Part shown: in pieces, positions 1 through 10,383 of the stretch
Numbering within the stretch: position 1 is the stretch's first letter
Layout of the letters: every line of letters starts with the position of its first letter
Assembly: GCF_034190915.1 (NCBI RefSeq)
Contig: NW_026947486.1
Span: 100,359,123-100,423,122, forward strand
Direction: 5' to 3'
DNA length: 64,000 bases
Source: Cavia porcellus
Lineage: Eukaryota; Chordata; Mammalia; Rodentia; Caviidae
Program-made: the position numbers and the translations under genes
Notes under the pieces: model-generated
The model's input: only the letters and a program-made list of their open reading frames with translations
The model's database searches: none
Told to the model about the DNA's origin: nothing

Positions 1-705
1 GTTTTAAAGTAAAGGCTTTCAATGTTTGGCCATTTAGTATGATACTGACTGTTGGTTTGTCATAGACAGCCTTTATTATATTGAGGTAAAGACCATCTAT
101 TCCAATTTTCTGTAAAGTTCTTATCATGAATGAATGTTGGACCTTATCGAAGGCTTTTTCTGCATCTATGGAAATGATCATGTGATTCTTACTTTTGGCT
201 TTATTGATATGGTGGATTATATTTATTGATTTATGTATGTTGAACCATCCCTGCATGCCTGGGCTGAATCCCACTTGGTCATGGTGTATAATCTTCTTGA
301 TGATTTGCTGCATCCTATTTGCCAATATTTTATTGAGGATTTTTGCATCTGTGTTCATTAGGGAGATTGGTCTGTAGTTCTCTTTTTTGGTTGGGTCTTT
401 CCCAGGTTTTGGTACTAGAGTAATATTTGCTTCCAGAAATGACTTGGGAAGGATTGCTTCCCTTTCAATTTCATTGAAGAGTTTGAGGAGTGTCGGTATT
501 AAGTCTTGTTTGTATTTCTTGTAGAATTCTGCAGTAAATCCGTATGGGCCTGGGCTCTTCTTTGTAGGTAAGGAATTAATTACATGTTCAATTTCATTGA
601 TAGAGATTGGGTTATTCAGGAGTTTTACATCCTCTTGATCTAGCTTTGGTACTTCATATGTTTCTAAGAATCTGTCTATTTCTTCTGTGTTATCAAACCT
701 TATTC
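1..705 (-). mobile_element. L1 ORF2 fragment (reverse transcriptase region), antisense
   Basis: On the minus strand this matches the part of L1 ORF2 running from the linker before the reverse transcriptase into the RT fingers/palm. It is collinear by eye with about 39840-40510 of the sense L1 in this same window. The element runs off the left edge, so its 3' end is not seen. It is 5'-truncated at about 705, where a different L1 piece begins. Short minus-strand reading frames are broken by stops, so it is dead. Confidence 0.85.
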
Positions 706-1190
706 ATTAATTACTTGATGCTAGCTATTCTCTCTAGGGTGATACAAAATCTCAGTTTTGTTTTAGTTTGCATTGGTTGAATGACCTACGATGTTGAATG
801 TTTTTCATATATTTGCTATTTGTGTATCTTTACCCCAGTAGTTCATTTTTACATTGGATCTTTGAATTTTGGAGGTCTGATTTTTGCAAATCTTTATATT
901 TTCTAGATATAAGTCATTTGTCTGAGAGCAGTAAGACAAATTTTTTCCCACTCTGACTCTTCCCTTTGATGGTTGTTTCTTTTGTTGTACAAAAGCTAAA
1001 AGATGAAATTCCAGTTGTTGATTCTTTGTAGCACTTCCTGTTCAATCTGGGTCATGTTTGTGAAGTCACTGCCCAAAGCTACATCTTCAAGAATTCTACT
1101 TATTTTCTCTTGCAGTAAATTTAGTGTTTCTCTTTTAATATTTAGATCTTTGATCCATTTTGATTTTAGTTTAGTGTGTTTGTTTTACAC
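706..1190 (-). mobile_element. L1 ORF2 C-terminal part, antisense (non-inverted segment)
   Basis: Reverse-complement matches the C-terminal third of L1 ORF2, equivalent to about 41415-41905 of the sense L1 here. It does not begin at an L1 3' UTR. The 3' part of this copy may lie left of the window, with the 1-705 L1 inserted into it. It abuts an opposite-strand L1 piece at about 1190. Confidence 0.8.
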
Positions 1191-1192
1191 AA

Positions 1193-1290
1193 AGGGCAAA
1201 TATGTTCACTGGAAGAAAGCTTCTTTAATAAGTGATGGGAAAAACAGACTTTCCATATGCCAAAGACTAAAACCAAAGTATCCTTTGATT
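1193..1290 (+). mobile_element. L1 ORF2 segment, inverted relative to 706-1190
   Basis: About 95 bp in sense orientation, matching the L1 stretch equivalent to 41310-41400 of the sense copy (for example GAAAGCTTCTTTAATAAGTG and TCCATATGCCAAAGACTAAA). In L1 coordinates it ends just before the adjoining antisense segment begins. That is the layout expected of a 5' inversion made by twin priming. Confidence 0.7.
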
Positions 1291-2110
1291 GAGATTTTCT
1301 ACTTGCTGGTATCATGGCCTCGGCAGATGTCATCTTCAGCAGTCTTGTGCTGACCTATTAGTCATTGTTCCCAAGGGCATCACAAGAGAGCCACTGAGCA
1401 TTTGCTCTGAGATGTGCTGAAATGCTACCTCATGTTTTTTCATGGCATGTTTTCAGTAAGATTACATGATTATACTCTTGAAGGATAATACCTTTTTTTC
1501 AACTATATGGTATATGTTTTATACGGCCTATGTTGATTTTTTTGGTAAGGTGATGGGAAAATGACACTTTCAACAACCAAATTTGCTGTTGCTATTAAAT
1601 CACTAAAAATGTCCAACACATTCCCACCCTCAAATCCAGGGTACTTTCCTAGGTCTGATTTACTCTGTCGTCTTCGTCTACTAGAAATCAGACCAAGTAT
1701 ATATCCTTATGCAAGAGGCATTCCTCAACTCCAGTGCACCTGTTTCTCCTGGAAAAGTCAACCTACCTTCTCTGCCCATACACATCTACACTCAGGCTGT
1801 ATACATTTCTGCCTCATGCATCCCTCTCTGACAGTATTAGTCAACTCATTTATAAATACCCTTAACCAGTAATTTATTATTCTACTACACAGATTCTGCT
1901 AGATTTGTCAAAGCTGGTCTGGGGACCAAGAAACTTTCTGAATTCCTCAAGGAAGATATTAATGGAGACCTCATATAAAATTACTCTTTCAAGTTACCTT
2001 ATCAAACCCCATAGTTTTATTTCATCCTATAATCTAGCCATGTTGTATCTGAACATAATAAGTTACTAAGTTGTCCATTGGAAACTTGTTAGAAAATTTA
2101 GAGAGGAGAC

Positions 2111-2112
<2 letters not shown>
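1291..2112. other. Unclassified, no gene seen
   Basis: Short ORFs only, no recognised domain. The local composition resembles neighbouring unique or very old repeat DNA. No RNA gene or SINE box was seen. Confidence 0.5.

Positions 2113-2113
<1 letters not shown>

Positions 2114-2152
<39 letters not shown>
2114..2152. repeat. (TA)n microsatellite
   Basis: Uninterrupted TA dinucleotide run of about 38 bp. A reading frame crossing it only encodes an Ile-Tyr repeat and is not a gene. Confidence 0.95.
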
Positions 2153-2157
<5 letters not shown>

Positions 2158-3180
2158 CCAAAGAAATTGGACAATTGAAATATTAATATACGAGTCCTTA
2201 CATACATTAAAATGACAAAAGTATGTTAAGATACAGATATTATTTTGTCTGATGCAAATTATTTGGTATGAGTGACCAAGAGACATACATTTAAAAATGC
2301 AGATGTATCTAATCTGTGATGGTACAGACAATCCTCAGGAAAGACATGAGATTTGGTTTGAAACATGAAGGAAGTTGATAACAAAATCACAACAATAATT
2401 CCTCGGTGGTTGGTATATGTCAGGCCAGAAAGAAGTGCTTAGCATAAAAATACTGTATGTCACTACAAGACAACAGTTTTGTTTTTATTCACATGTACCT
2501 TACAGATGAAGTCATTGTTGTAAGGCACTACTACACACACTTGCACAGCTATTTGGGTTTGAGTTGTCACCCTATAACAGGGTGCTTGTCTACCATGAAC
2601 AAAGTATCATGTGCAACTTCCAACAAACTAATAAAGAAATAAGTATCTGAGGAAAAGGATTTCACATGACAGTCTTCCCAGATATTTGTGAGGATGTGAC
2701 AGGAATATTGTCTGTTTGAGGGTAGTCTTTGCAGTATAGGTAACACAAACTGAATCCATCTAAACCCAAACAAAAACCAGAATACTCAAAGTTGCACATC
2801 TCATAGGAGGAATGGCTGAAATATATACACAAGCAGTATGATTCCAAGCCATCAAAATAACCACAATCATAACACATAGGAAATGAAACAATTATGGTAG
2901 TACTTTCCAGACAGATTAAAACCAATAACAAGTATTTAGTAAAAAGTGTAAATTCAAAAGCGGTATGATATAGATATGAAAGACTCCCCCAAAGTTTCAC
3001 ATGTTCAGAAGTAAGCCTGCTGGTTGAAGTATGGAGCCCTTTTCTGTTTAGTGGATTATGTCATTGAAGAGCTCATAGACGATCTGTTAGGAGGAGGGGC
3101 CTGTTTAAAGGGGTTGCGAGACTTGGGAGGGTGAGCTGTGAGTTTGTGTTCTTGTCCCCAGCACCTCTCCGCTGTTTGTT
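2153..3180. other. Unclassified, no gene seen
   Basis: Overlapping short ORFs occur on both strands, none with a recognisable domain. No repeat family was identified by eye. Confidence 0.45.
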
Positions 3181-3256
3181 CTTCTCTTCTTCCTCCTCTT
3201 CCTCCCATTGTTCAGCTTCCCTCAACCTACAGCCTTTCCTTTCTCTCTCTTTTACC

Positions 3257-3322
<66 letters not shown>
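3170..3322. repeat. Pyrimidine tract and (CT)n microsatellite
   Basis: A pyrimidine-rich lead-in (3170-3260) passes into a pure CT run of about 60 bp (about 3261-3322). The Ser/Leu-repeat reading frames across it are artefacts of the dinucleotide. Confidence 0.95.
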
Positions 3323-3325
<3 letters not shown>

Positions 3326-4670
3326 TCTCATTTTTCACTGCATTCTATGGGTTAAAAAACTGTGCACTGTGTACCAATTTTTTTACGCCTTGCAGCCACT
3401 CAGGATGCATGGATTGTACATTCTAAAATCCCAAGCCAAAAGAACCTTCAACTAGTTTAACTTGTATTTGGGGGATATTTTCATTCATCCACAGGAAAAT
3501 GACTTCTACGAAAGGATCTTTGAAGCTCAAGTTACGAGACTTACAGAATCTAAGTGCACAGAAATGGGTGTTCATATTTAAAACAGAGGCCACATGATTT
3601 TCCAGCAGTTTAGCTCTCTGATGTCTCTCCATGTGTCCAACTAATACCACAGAACTCCCAGTTTTGTGTAAACTTAAGAGCAAAAAACCAAAACAGGGTC
3701 ATTACTTGAGGACACAATTAAGTTTTGCTCTGGATAAATGTTATTTTCAGATTTATTAAAATCAGAATTCATTACAAATGGAGACCAAAGTCAAAGTAGT
3801 AGGTTAGAATATGGAGAAATGCCTAAAAACAGTTATAAGAACATGATCTTGGAGTTGAGTTTCTCATGAGTTATGGGGGCAGTTTCTTCTTGGACTACTG
3901 GAGACAACAGACAGCTTTGCTCTTTGCCACTGATGCTATTCTAATGGCATTATTTAAATTGAGATCTCAGAATAGCTGTTCCGCAGACACTACAATGTGA
4001 CCAGGCCCATGATAGTGTGGAATGTGTAGCTAGCCCATGTGGAGTTTGGGAACAGGGTGACCCCTCCAGTCACGATCTCCTATGTATGAATTAAGTTCAT
4101 TTTGACTCCAAGTTGCTGGTTTGTGTAATTTTTCATCAAATCAGGAACATAGTAGGTTATAGTATCCTTAACAGATGTGTCTTATGGGCTTCCAAATTGA
4201 TGACAGACAAAGTCCTTAGCTAAGGTAGGTCTACAATTATGCTAACTTATGGATCAACATGGTAGGTTTTCCCTGTTGTATTTTTGGTGTAAATATTGCT
4301 TTGAGCTGTCCTGTTCGTGAACATAGGAAGGAGTTTTGGAATTAAAAATTAGCAAATGGTTGATGGGAAAGATGGACTCCGTGTTCACATTGACTATCAG
4401 ACCTCAGGACCTGATAAGGCATTTTTTACAGACTTGCTGGGTAAATACAGAGGTTTTGTAGTTTAAAGCTTGACATTGGTCATTTTGAATCGATTTAGTA
4501 TCAGACACCCTATTTCTGTTATTTTTAACTAAACATCAGGAAAGGAAGTTTTTGAAATTATGGCAGCTGACTGCCTCTCACTAACTGTCTCTCAGTGTTC
4601 TTTTACACTTTTGACAACACACATTGCACATGATACAATTTGTTGGATTAAATTTCAGATATACATTGAG
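3323..4670. other. Unclassified, no gene seen
   Basis: No ORF with recognisable content and no clear SINE, LINE or LTR. It may be unique sequence or decayed repeats. Confidence 0.45.
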
Positions 4671-4800
4671 GTTGTTGCTGCATTCCCATAATGTCAGCAC
4701 ACAGGTAGCTAAGGTAGGAGGTTCATAATTAGTTTGAGGCCAGGCTGTGCTGCTTAGTGAGTTTGAGGTCAGCATGGACTAGTGAGATCCTCAAAATTGG
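4671..4800 (+). mobile_element. Diverged B1 (7SL-derived) SINE
   Basis: Sense B1 body is recognisable: an AGCTAAGGTAGGAGG block, TTTGAGGCCAGGCTG, TTTGAGGTCAGCATGGACTA and a terminal GTGAGATCCTCAAAA. It is old, with many substitutions, and has no clear TSD. Confidence 0.7.
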
Positions 4801-5472
4801 TGATTTCAAAGTGGAACCAAAGATTTGGCACTGGCAACCTCAGAGCTGCACAAGGACCACCTTTCCTGGCCTTCAGTAGCACTGACACTGTTATGTCTTT
4901 GGAGTAACTTGTGTCATAAATCATCTTTATGTAAAGTAAATATCACCCTGATGCCTTCTGCATGTTTTCCACAAAATTTTTATTTACACTTTACATACAA
5001 TCAATAGAAGTCACTTGCTTCACAGATATATGTCACTTTAAGTCACTCAAAAATCCCATTTTTCATTTTATTTAAAAGTCATTGTAGCATTTTTTTTCCC
5101 TTCAGGATGTTAAAGTCATTTTGGCATATTTAATTTGTGTTGGGCTATTCGCCGTAAGAATTGTTCAAACGCATATATTTTCTTTTGTACATATGGTAAT
5201 GGATTTTCTTGTGAGGCACTTGTAGTTATAGGTTACTGTGAATATTCTTTAATTGCTCTTGTAAGATAGAATTGGACCAGTTGGTGTTTAATATTACAAG
5301 TTAATTCTCATGACTTACAAAGCAAATCAGGTTTAGTGCACCTCATAGGTTTTCTTTACAAGAATTTGTGTAAATTTGTATTTATAGTGGGAAAAATTAA
5401 CATTTGATTGAGTGAATTTAAAATTATTCTGTAGTTGTATAAATGTTAAATTTTTATCTTGTAAATTAAGAG
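4801..5472. other. Unclassified AT-rich sequence
   Basis: No gene or clear repeat is seen. It is the left flank of the USP12 retrocopy. The sharp jump to GC-rich sequence at about 5486 marks the start of the inserted 5' UTR. Confidence 0.5.
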
Positions 5473-5481
5473 TATGTACCC
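5473..5481 (+). repeat. Left target-site duplication of the USP12 retrocopy
   Basis: TATGTACCC, matching 9368-9376. With one-base differences the match extends a few bases further left (AAGAG versus AATAA). Confidence 0.6.
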
Positions 5482-5685
5482 AAGAGCGGGGAGCAGGCGG
5501 CAGGCGCGGGCTAGGGCATGAGTGTGGGACGGGTCCGAGGTGGCAGGACGACTGCCATGACCGCTTGGCAGGCTCTGTGCTTGGGTCCCAGGCGGCTTGG
5601 GGTGGGGCGCCCGGCTGCCTGGCTGCGCTCCTCCTCCGCCCGCCGCAGCCGCCGCCGCGATTTGGTGGAAGGGGGCGCTGGGCAG
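5482..5685 (+). other. GC-rich 5' UTR carried by the USP12 retrocopy
   Basis: A strongly GC- and CpG-rich 200 bp, including a GCCGCCGCCGCG run, sits in an otherwise AT-rich region directly before the USP12 start codon. It is best read as the parental CpG-island 5' UTR copied with the mRNA. ORFs on both strands here are by-products of the composition. Confidence 0.75.
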
Positions 5686-6529
5686 ATGGAAATCCTAATG
5701 ACGGTCTCCAAATTTGGCTCCATCTGTACCATGGGCGCCAATGCCTGGGCATTAAAAGAAAATGATTGGTCCAGAATAGTTTCCATTCAAAGAACACTAT
5801 TTTGGATTAGTCAGTTTTGGGAATACCTAATACTGCATGTTCTTCAAGTACTTGATTTTGGCGTCCATTTTAGCAAAAGGTTCTAGCATAAAAGAATCAG
5901 CCTAGGAAAAAGGAGAACCTTCTCGCGTGCTTAGCAGATCTCTTCCACAACATAGCCACGCAGAATAAGGTCAGAGCGATCCCTCCGAAGTAGTTCATCA
6001 CGAGATTACGGGGGGGAAATGAGCTTTTGGATAACTATATGCAACAAGATGCCCATAAATTCTTAAATTACCTAATAAATAAAATTGTTAATATTTTACA
6101 AGAAAGAAAACAGGAATAACAAGAAAAGTCGCTTACCTAATGGTAACATTGATAATGAAAAAATAGCACACCAGACCTAACATAGGTTCATGAGATTTTT
6201 TTCAGCAAACATTACCGAATGAAACCAGATGTCTTACTTGTGAAACTATAAGCAGCGAAGATGAAGTTTTTTAGACCTTTTTGTCGACGTGGAGCAGATG
6301 ACATCAATCTCACACTGTTTAAGACGTTTCAGCAACACAGGAACTCTATGCAGTGAGTACAAGTATTATTCTGAACAGTGTCACAGCAAACAGGAAGCAC
6401 ACAAACGCTCTGCATCTGAAGAGATTGAAATATATGAATCAGCTTCATCAATACGCAAAACTCTTACTGGGTAGCCCTTCCTATCATGACAGTTAATTTA
6501 TTTGCTCAGGTATCATGCTGTCTGTGTGG

Positions 6530-9150
6530 TCCATACAACAAGGAAATGAAATTAGACATGCCAGCTCCTCTTGTAAAGCAGCCTTACAGTTATTGACAGG
6601 CATTTTCTCTTTATAAATTGCACCAATAGTAATTTGAATTCCTTGGGGGTGCAGTAGGAAAAATTGGAATATGTGCTGGGTTGTGATGCTGATGTAAGAA
6701 GGCGATTCTTAACACACTGCACAGATGTCTGGGGTCAGTATGCACAGAGCATACTCAGTATCTTTTCCAGAATAAACCAAAAATATTTTTGGACCCAACA
6801 CTTGCAGTACAACCCTAACATACTAGAATCCAGTGTCAGGAAGACAAATATGTTTTGCTTCACTGAAGAAGCTTATAATAATATACAGTATATGTATATG
6901 TAGGGAACAATTGGTCAAAAGTGGTTTTTTGTTTCCCCAACGGGAAAGACTGGCTTTGTAATTATAATTTTCTTATTTATTTTACTTAAAACTGGTAGAG
7001 TCTTAAGTATTGTATGAAGCGCCTATGATTCTGTCAGTAAATTTTAGTGTATTTTTATTAGTTTTGTCAACTTAAGTATTCCTTTTGTTTGTTTCTATTT
7101 TTGAGGAAAATTTAAAATTTTATCTGAAATTACTAAGAGACCTTGAGAAAAATTGCAGTGAGAGAAGGTAAATAATTTTTTTTCAGGAGGAACTGATATC
7201 TCTGGCTAAGTAGTTGTTCTTTTGTCATAGTTCATAAGTCAGTTATTTTATTCAGCTTTAATTTCAATAAAAAAAAACCTAAAGTCTCTGTAGTTATTGG
7301 AATGATGAAAAGAAATTCTGGTGCGGTGGTGATGTACTGGTCTTTAGAATTCTTAAATACTCTGACATTTCAGATTGAATCTTGCTTGGAAAACTCATGT
7401 CATCAATGCTATTTTCAAGTGCCTTCTTTTAACTTTGGAAAAAGGTAATATATTCATCATAACCTTAGAAGCCTGGATTATGGCCAAAAACTCTTCTGAA
7501 GATTACATTTTGATTAAGTAGGCCAGTAATCCCAAAAAACACCACCTTTTCCCCCCATGACTTTACAGATTGATTAGAAGAATGTTCTGAAATTAAAATT
7601 TATATTTTCATTTTGCTGGAGGTTTTAAGAACATATGTAATGTAAAATTTATGTAAATCATTGCAGTTGATATTTTTCCATATATCAGAAAGTTATCTGA
7701 CAATGACCAAATGTAACTTACAGAAAATAATTGAAAATTACTTTCAAAGTAATAGCAATCATGAATTGGATGTTTCGTATCAATGAGTATTTTTTTTAAA
7801 TTTTTCTATAGTTATTTTACTAAAACTGTTGAAAAAAATGATTTTTCTGTGCTACTTTTAACATTTATTACCTGTATCTTTTAGCTCAAGAAATGACTTC
7901 ACTTATTTGTCCCATCAATAGATCTTAAACCCAATTAATTAAGTAATCTTAAGGGTTACTTAATTAATTGGGTTGCTTGGAAAGATGTCCTGAGAGGAAA
8001 ATAAATGTTTTTTGGTTTTTATACAAAATATCAAAAATATTTTGACAAGTTCATTTTAAGATACACTTTCTCTCTGCCTGACTGGAGTTGTTTGGACAAA
8101 TTACACATAGCCTGCCTGAGCTGCTTCCATAACACAGAGAATCACAGCCAGGAAGGTAAGGAAAATCAGAGAAGTGGAAGTGCTTGTGTTTTGAGAGCTT
8201 AAGCTGAACTATTCTAGAATTTGAAGTTGTATTTTTGCAGGCTCCTATAAAGCAAAGGGATACAGTGAAGCAGTTAACTTTAATGTCAGTCAGGCCACAG
8301 CAGGGATTGAGGTAGATGAAGTCATTTACATAAAGGTAAACATTGGTACAACATTGGTACAACCTACTAAAGGTACAACACTGAAACAATGTGTTGTGTT
8401 TTGCACATTTTGTGGTTAAGAAACCATACAAGCAAAGCAAGCTAAACTTCCTGTACAGCAAGTACTGACATTTGCATTGAGTCCCATGTTGTCACACATG
8501 TTGTTCCCGTCTGCACTGTAGTTTGTAGTATGATTTGTCAGAGAGGGATTGTGAGTGAAGGTTCTAAAGTTTATTTTTTACTCTTAGTGTAGCTGGATGG
8601 AAGTAAAATGTTTTGAAGCTTATCAGAAACTCAGCATACTTTTGAAATATATAGGGTTAGAGTTGGGGAAGTAAAAGTATGTGTATAATAAGTAAGAAAA
8701 GTGGCCCGTCTATAGAGGGTTTGTGCTGGTTGGCTGTGGTTAAGATGAGGAACAAGTAAATTTGTAAATGGGGCTGATTACTATAACTGTGCACATGTTT
8801 GTTGGGATAGCTGTTGCATATTTTGTACATTGGAATAAAGATTTCTATAAATTAACTGAAAGTAAATACTCTAAATTAAGTCCCTCTTCTAAGTCATATG
8901 GCTTTGTCTGGGAGGCTTTATCAGTGACAGGAGCCAGGATGCTTATGAAAGAGGAGGGAAGGAGATGTACCAGATGAGTCTCATGGCTTCTGACCATCAG
9001 TATAGACAGTTTTTTTTTCCTTGATGGCAGTAGAAAGACCTCACTTTCATAAAATACTACTATTCATACTTTATTTTAAGGGTACTTTTTATTGAAGATT
9101 CTCTCACGAGGTGTTTGGCTAGGAGCAGGGAGGCTGAGATGTTCAGGACC
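6530..9150 (+). other. Presumed USP12 3' UTR part of the retrocopy
   Basis: AT-rich sequence with no coding homology recognised, lying between the last recognisable USP12 codons and the MIR. It is assigned to the retrocopy because the TSD and poly(A)-signal arrangement enclose it. Comparison with the parental mRNA would settle this. It contains the perfect hairpin at 7928-7974. Confidence 0.5.
7928..7974. repeat. Perfect 19-bp inverted repeat with 9-nt loop
   Basis: Arms 7928-7946 and 7956-7974 are exact reverse complements (AACCCAATTAATTAAGTAA and its complement), separated by TCTTAAGGG. It is AT-rich. It lies in the presumed 3' UTR of the retrocopy, so it may be inherited from the mRNA or be a later fold-back. 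Confidence 0.9.
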
Positions 9151-9345
9151 TGGCTTGTGAAGTTACATGTGTGACCTTGGGCGAGTCACCTAACCTCTCT
9201 GTGCTTCAGTCTCCCTGTATTGTCAAATGGGACTAGTACCTACCTCACAGGATTGTTGTGGGGATTAATTAGAAATAATGTCTCTAAAACATTTAAGGTT
9301 CTTGAAAAAGGTGCTATATAAATACAAAATAACATTTATTAAAGT
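9150..9345 (+). mobile_element. MIR SINE, sense
   Basis: The MIR core is clear: TGTGACCTTGGGCGAGTCAC, CTAACCTCTCTGTGCTTCAG, TACCTCACAGGATTGTTGTG, then GGTGCTATATAAATAC. It sits at the end of the USP12 retrocopy, and the ATTAAA just after it could be the poly(A) signal used by the parent transcript. Confidence 0.88.
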
Positions 9346-9367
9346 TGGTTTATTTGTGAAAAAATAA

Positions 9368-9376
9368 TATGTACCC
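9368..9376 (+). repeat. Right target-site duplication of the USP12 retrocopy
   Basis: TATGTACCC follows an A6 tract and TAA, repeating 5473-5481. A 9-bp match is suggestive rather than conclusive. Confidence 0.6.
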
Positions 9377-9834
9377 TAATTATTAAAAAAAATGTGTTCC
9401 TTTGTAGCATGTAAGTGACACTCTTACAGAGATGGTGGCCTAATTTCAGGTTTCAGGGGCAGAAACACATAATGATGATGTTTTCCCACCCGTCTCCATA
9501 ACTAATTTTTACCTTGCTGGAAATTTGCTGTGCCAGGCGGCAGTCAGATGTAATAAAATAGACTCTGCCCAAAACTTCAAGATGTGTGGACAGTGGAAAT
9601 GCTGCTTGGGTGCTGTTTTCTGCTCTAAATAGCAAAACATGAACATACAGTATTCAATGCAGCTCTATGTATGCATGTATGTATGTAAAGGGTGATGGGT
9701 GGGAGGTGTGTAACAAAGCATGGTAGAGAAGGGTCTCTGCAGCCTTGAGAGAGGGCATTTATTTAACAAGCGTCATGAACACAAAGGACAGCTATGAAGT
9801 ATCAGTTGGCCAAGTGTTCCTTCAGTTCTTCCCT
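9377..9834. other. Unclassified flank
   Basis: No gene is seen. A short ATGT repeat lies at about 9666-9687. A minus-strand AATAAA occurs at about 9758-9764, just downstream of the minus-strand ORF block. Confidence 0.4.
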
Positions 9835-10383
9835 CTACAGGTACTGTGACCAATTCACTGATTCGAAAAAAGGGCTGAGACCATGTATCTTGATTGCTTC
9901 TGTCTTTGGAACGGGTCTCAAGGTCCCATAGATCTTCTGCCTGTCATAATTTATCCTCTGTTTCCTCACAGTTACAGTCAAAACATTCCAGGTATGTTGA
10001 ATGTTTTGAGAGTGGTGTTTGATCAATCTGTGAAGGACTCGGCACACAGGAGTTCCTTGTGGCATGAGGGTCTCACTTCCTAAATCTACCACTTGGGGGA
10101 GAGCATCCTGGAGTTTGACATAAATTCCATTCCTACCATTGCAGCCCTTCCTCTGGGAAACCTCTGTAAATGAGGCCATAATACCATTTCCACCTGTGTT
10201 TTCTTCTAAAACTAAGTAAATTTCTGTGTGGGTACCGGGACCTTTCCTTGAAAGCCTCATCTCCAATCGTTTTCCAAAGCAGAGGAAGTTCAGCCAGTGT
10301 TTTTCATGTTCTGAACCAAATCCCATCCTGACCAATACAGAAAACGACCCAGATTCCACTATTGCCCCACAAGCAGCATCCAT
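9835..10383 (-). CDS. Uncharacterised 182-codon ORF
   Basis: ATG at 10383-10381 and TAG at 9837-9835. The protein starts MDAACGAIVESGSFSVLVRM and ends FFESVNWSQYL. I recognise no domain, signal peptide or membrane segment. It is the longest reading frame outside L1 and ERV sequence and lies in a less AT-rich block. A minus-strand AATAAA follows about 70 bp downstream. Other minus-strand ORFs in shifting frames lie upstream (10742-12593). This could be the 3' part of a decayed gene or retrocopy, or a chance ORF. No splice sites or promoter could be assigned. Confidence 0.2.
   Translation of the reverse strand: MDAACGAIVESGSFSVLVRMGFGSEHEKHWLNFLCFGKRLEMRLSRKGPGTHTEIYLVLEENTGGNGIMASFTEVSQRKGCNGRNGIYVKLQDALPQVVDLGSETLMPQGTPVCRVLHRLIKHHSQNIQHTWNVLTVTVRKQRINYDRQKIYGTLRPVPKTEAIKIHGLSPFFESVNWSQYL

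Larger units (their letters stand above)
5482..9367 (+). pseudogene. USP12: Processed (retro-) pseudogene of ubiquitin-specific peptidase 12
   Basis: The parent enzyme is a deubiquitinase of the USP12/USP46 pair, activated by WD-repeat partners UAF1 and WDR20. The copy is intronless. A GC-rich 5' UTR (5482-5685) leads to ATG at 5686 and MEILMTVSKFGSICTMGANA, which fits USP12 rather than USP46. Homology continues through the Cys box (about 5790-5890), DNYMQQDAH (about 6033-6060) and SEYKYY...KQEAHK (about 6350-6402), with LHLKR-like coding to about 6480. It is dead: there is an early 2-bp deletion; the catalytic Cys codon of the FGNTC motif reads TAA at 5828-5830; many frameshifts and stops follow; a gap of about 33 bp lies near 6405; and the C-terminal third is unrecognisable. 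The rest is taken as 3' UTR, ending in ATTAAA (about 9337-9342), a short A-tract and a matching TSD. The 3' limit is inference; the CDS identity is firm. Confidence 0.9.

Noticed and set aside
3131..3455. Three overlapping plus-strand ORFs with long Ser/Leu repeats
   Set aside because: They are produced by the CT microsatellite and the pyrimidine tract. No protein family is involved.
5333..5797. 154-codon minus-strand ORF over the GC-rich patch
   Set aside because: It is the antisense shadow of the USP12 5' UTR and start of the CDS. GC-rich sequence is poor in stops.
6664..6903. 79-codon plus ORF after the USP12 CDS
   Set aside because: No similarity to USP12 or any domain I know. Taken as chance ORF in the presumed 3' UTR.
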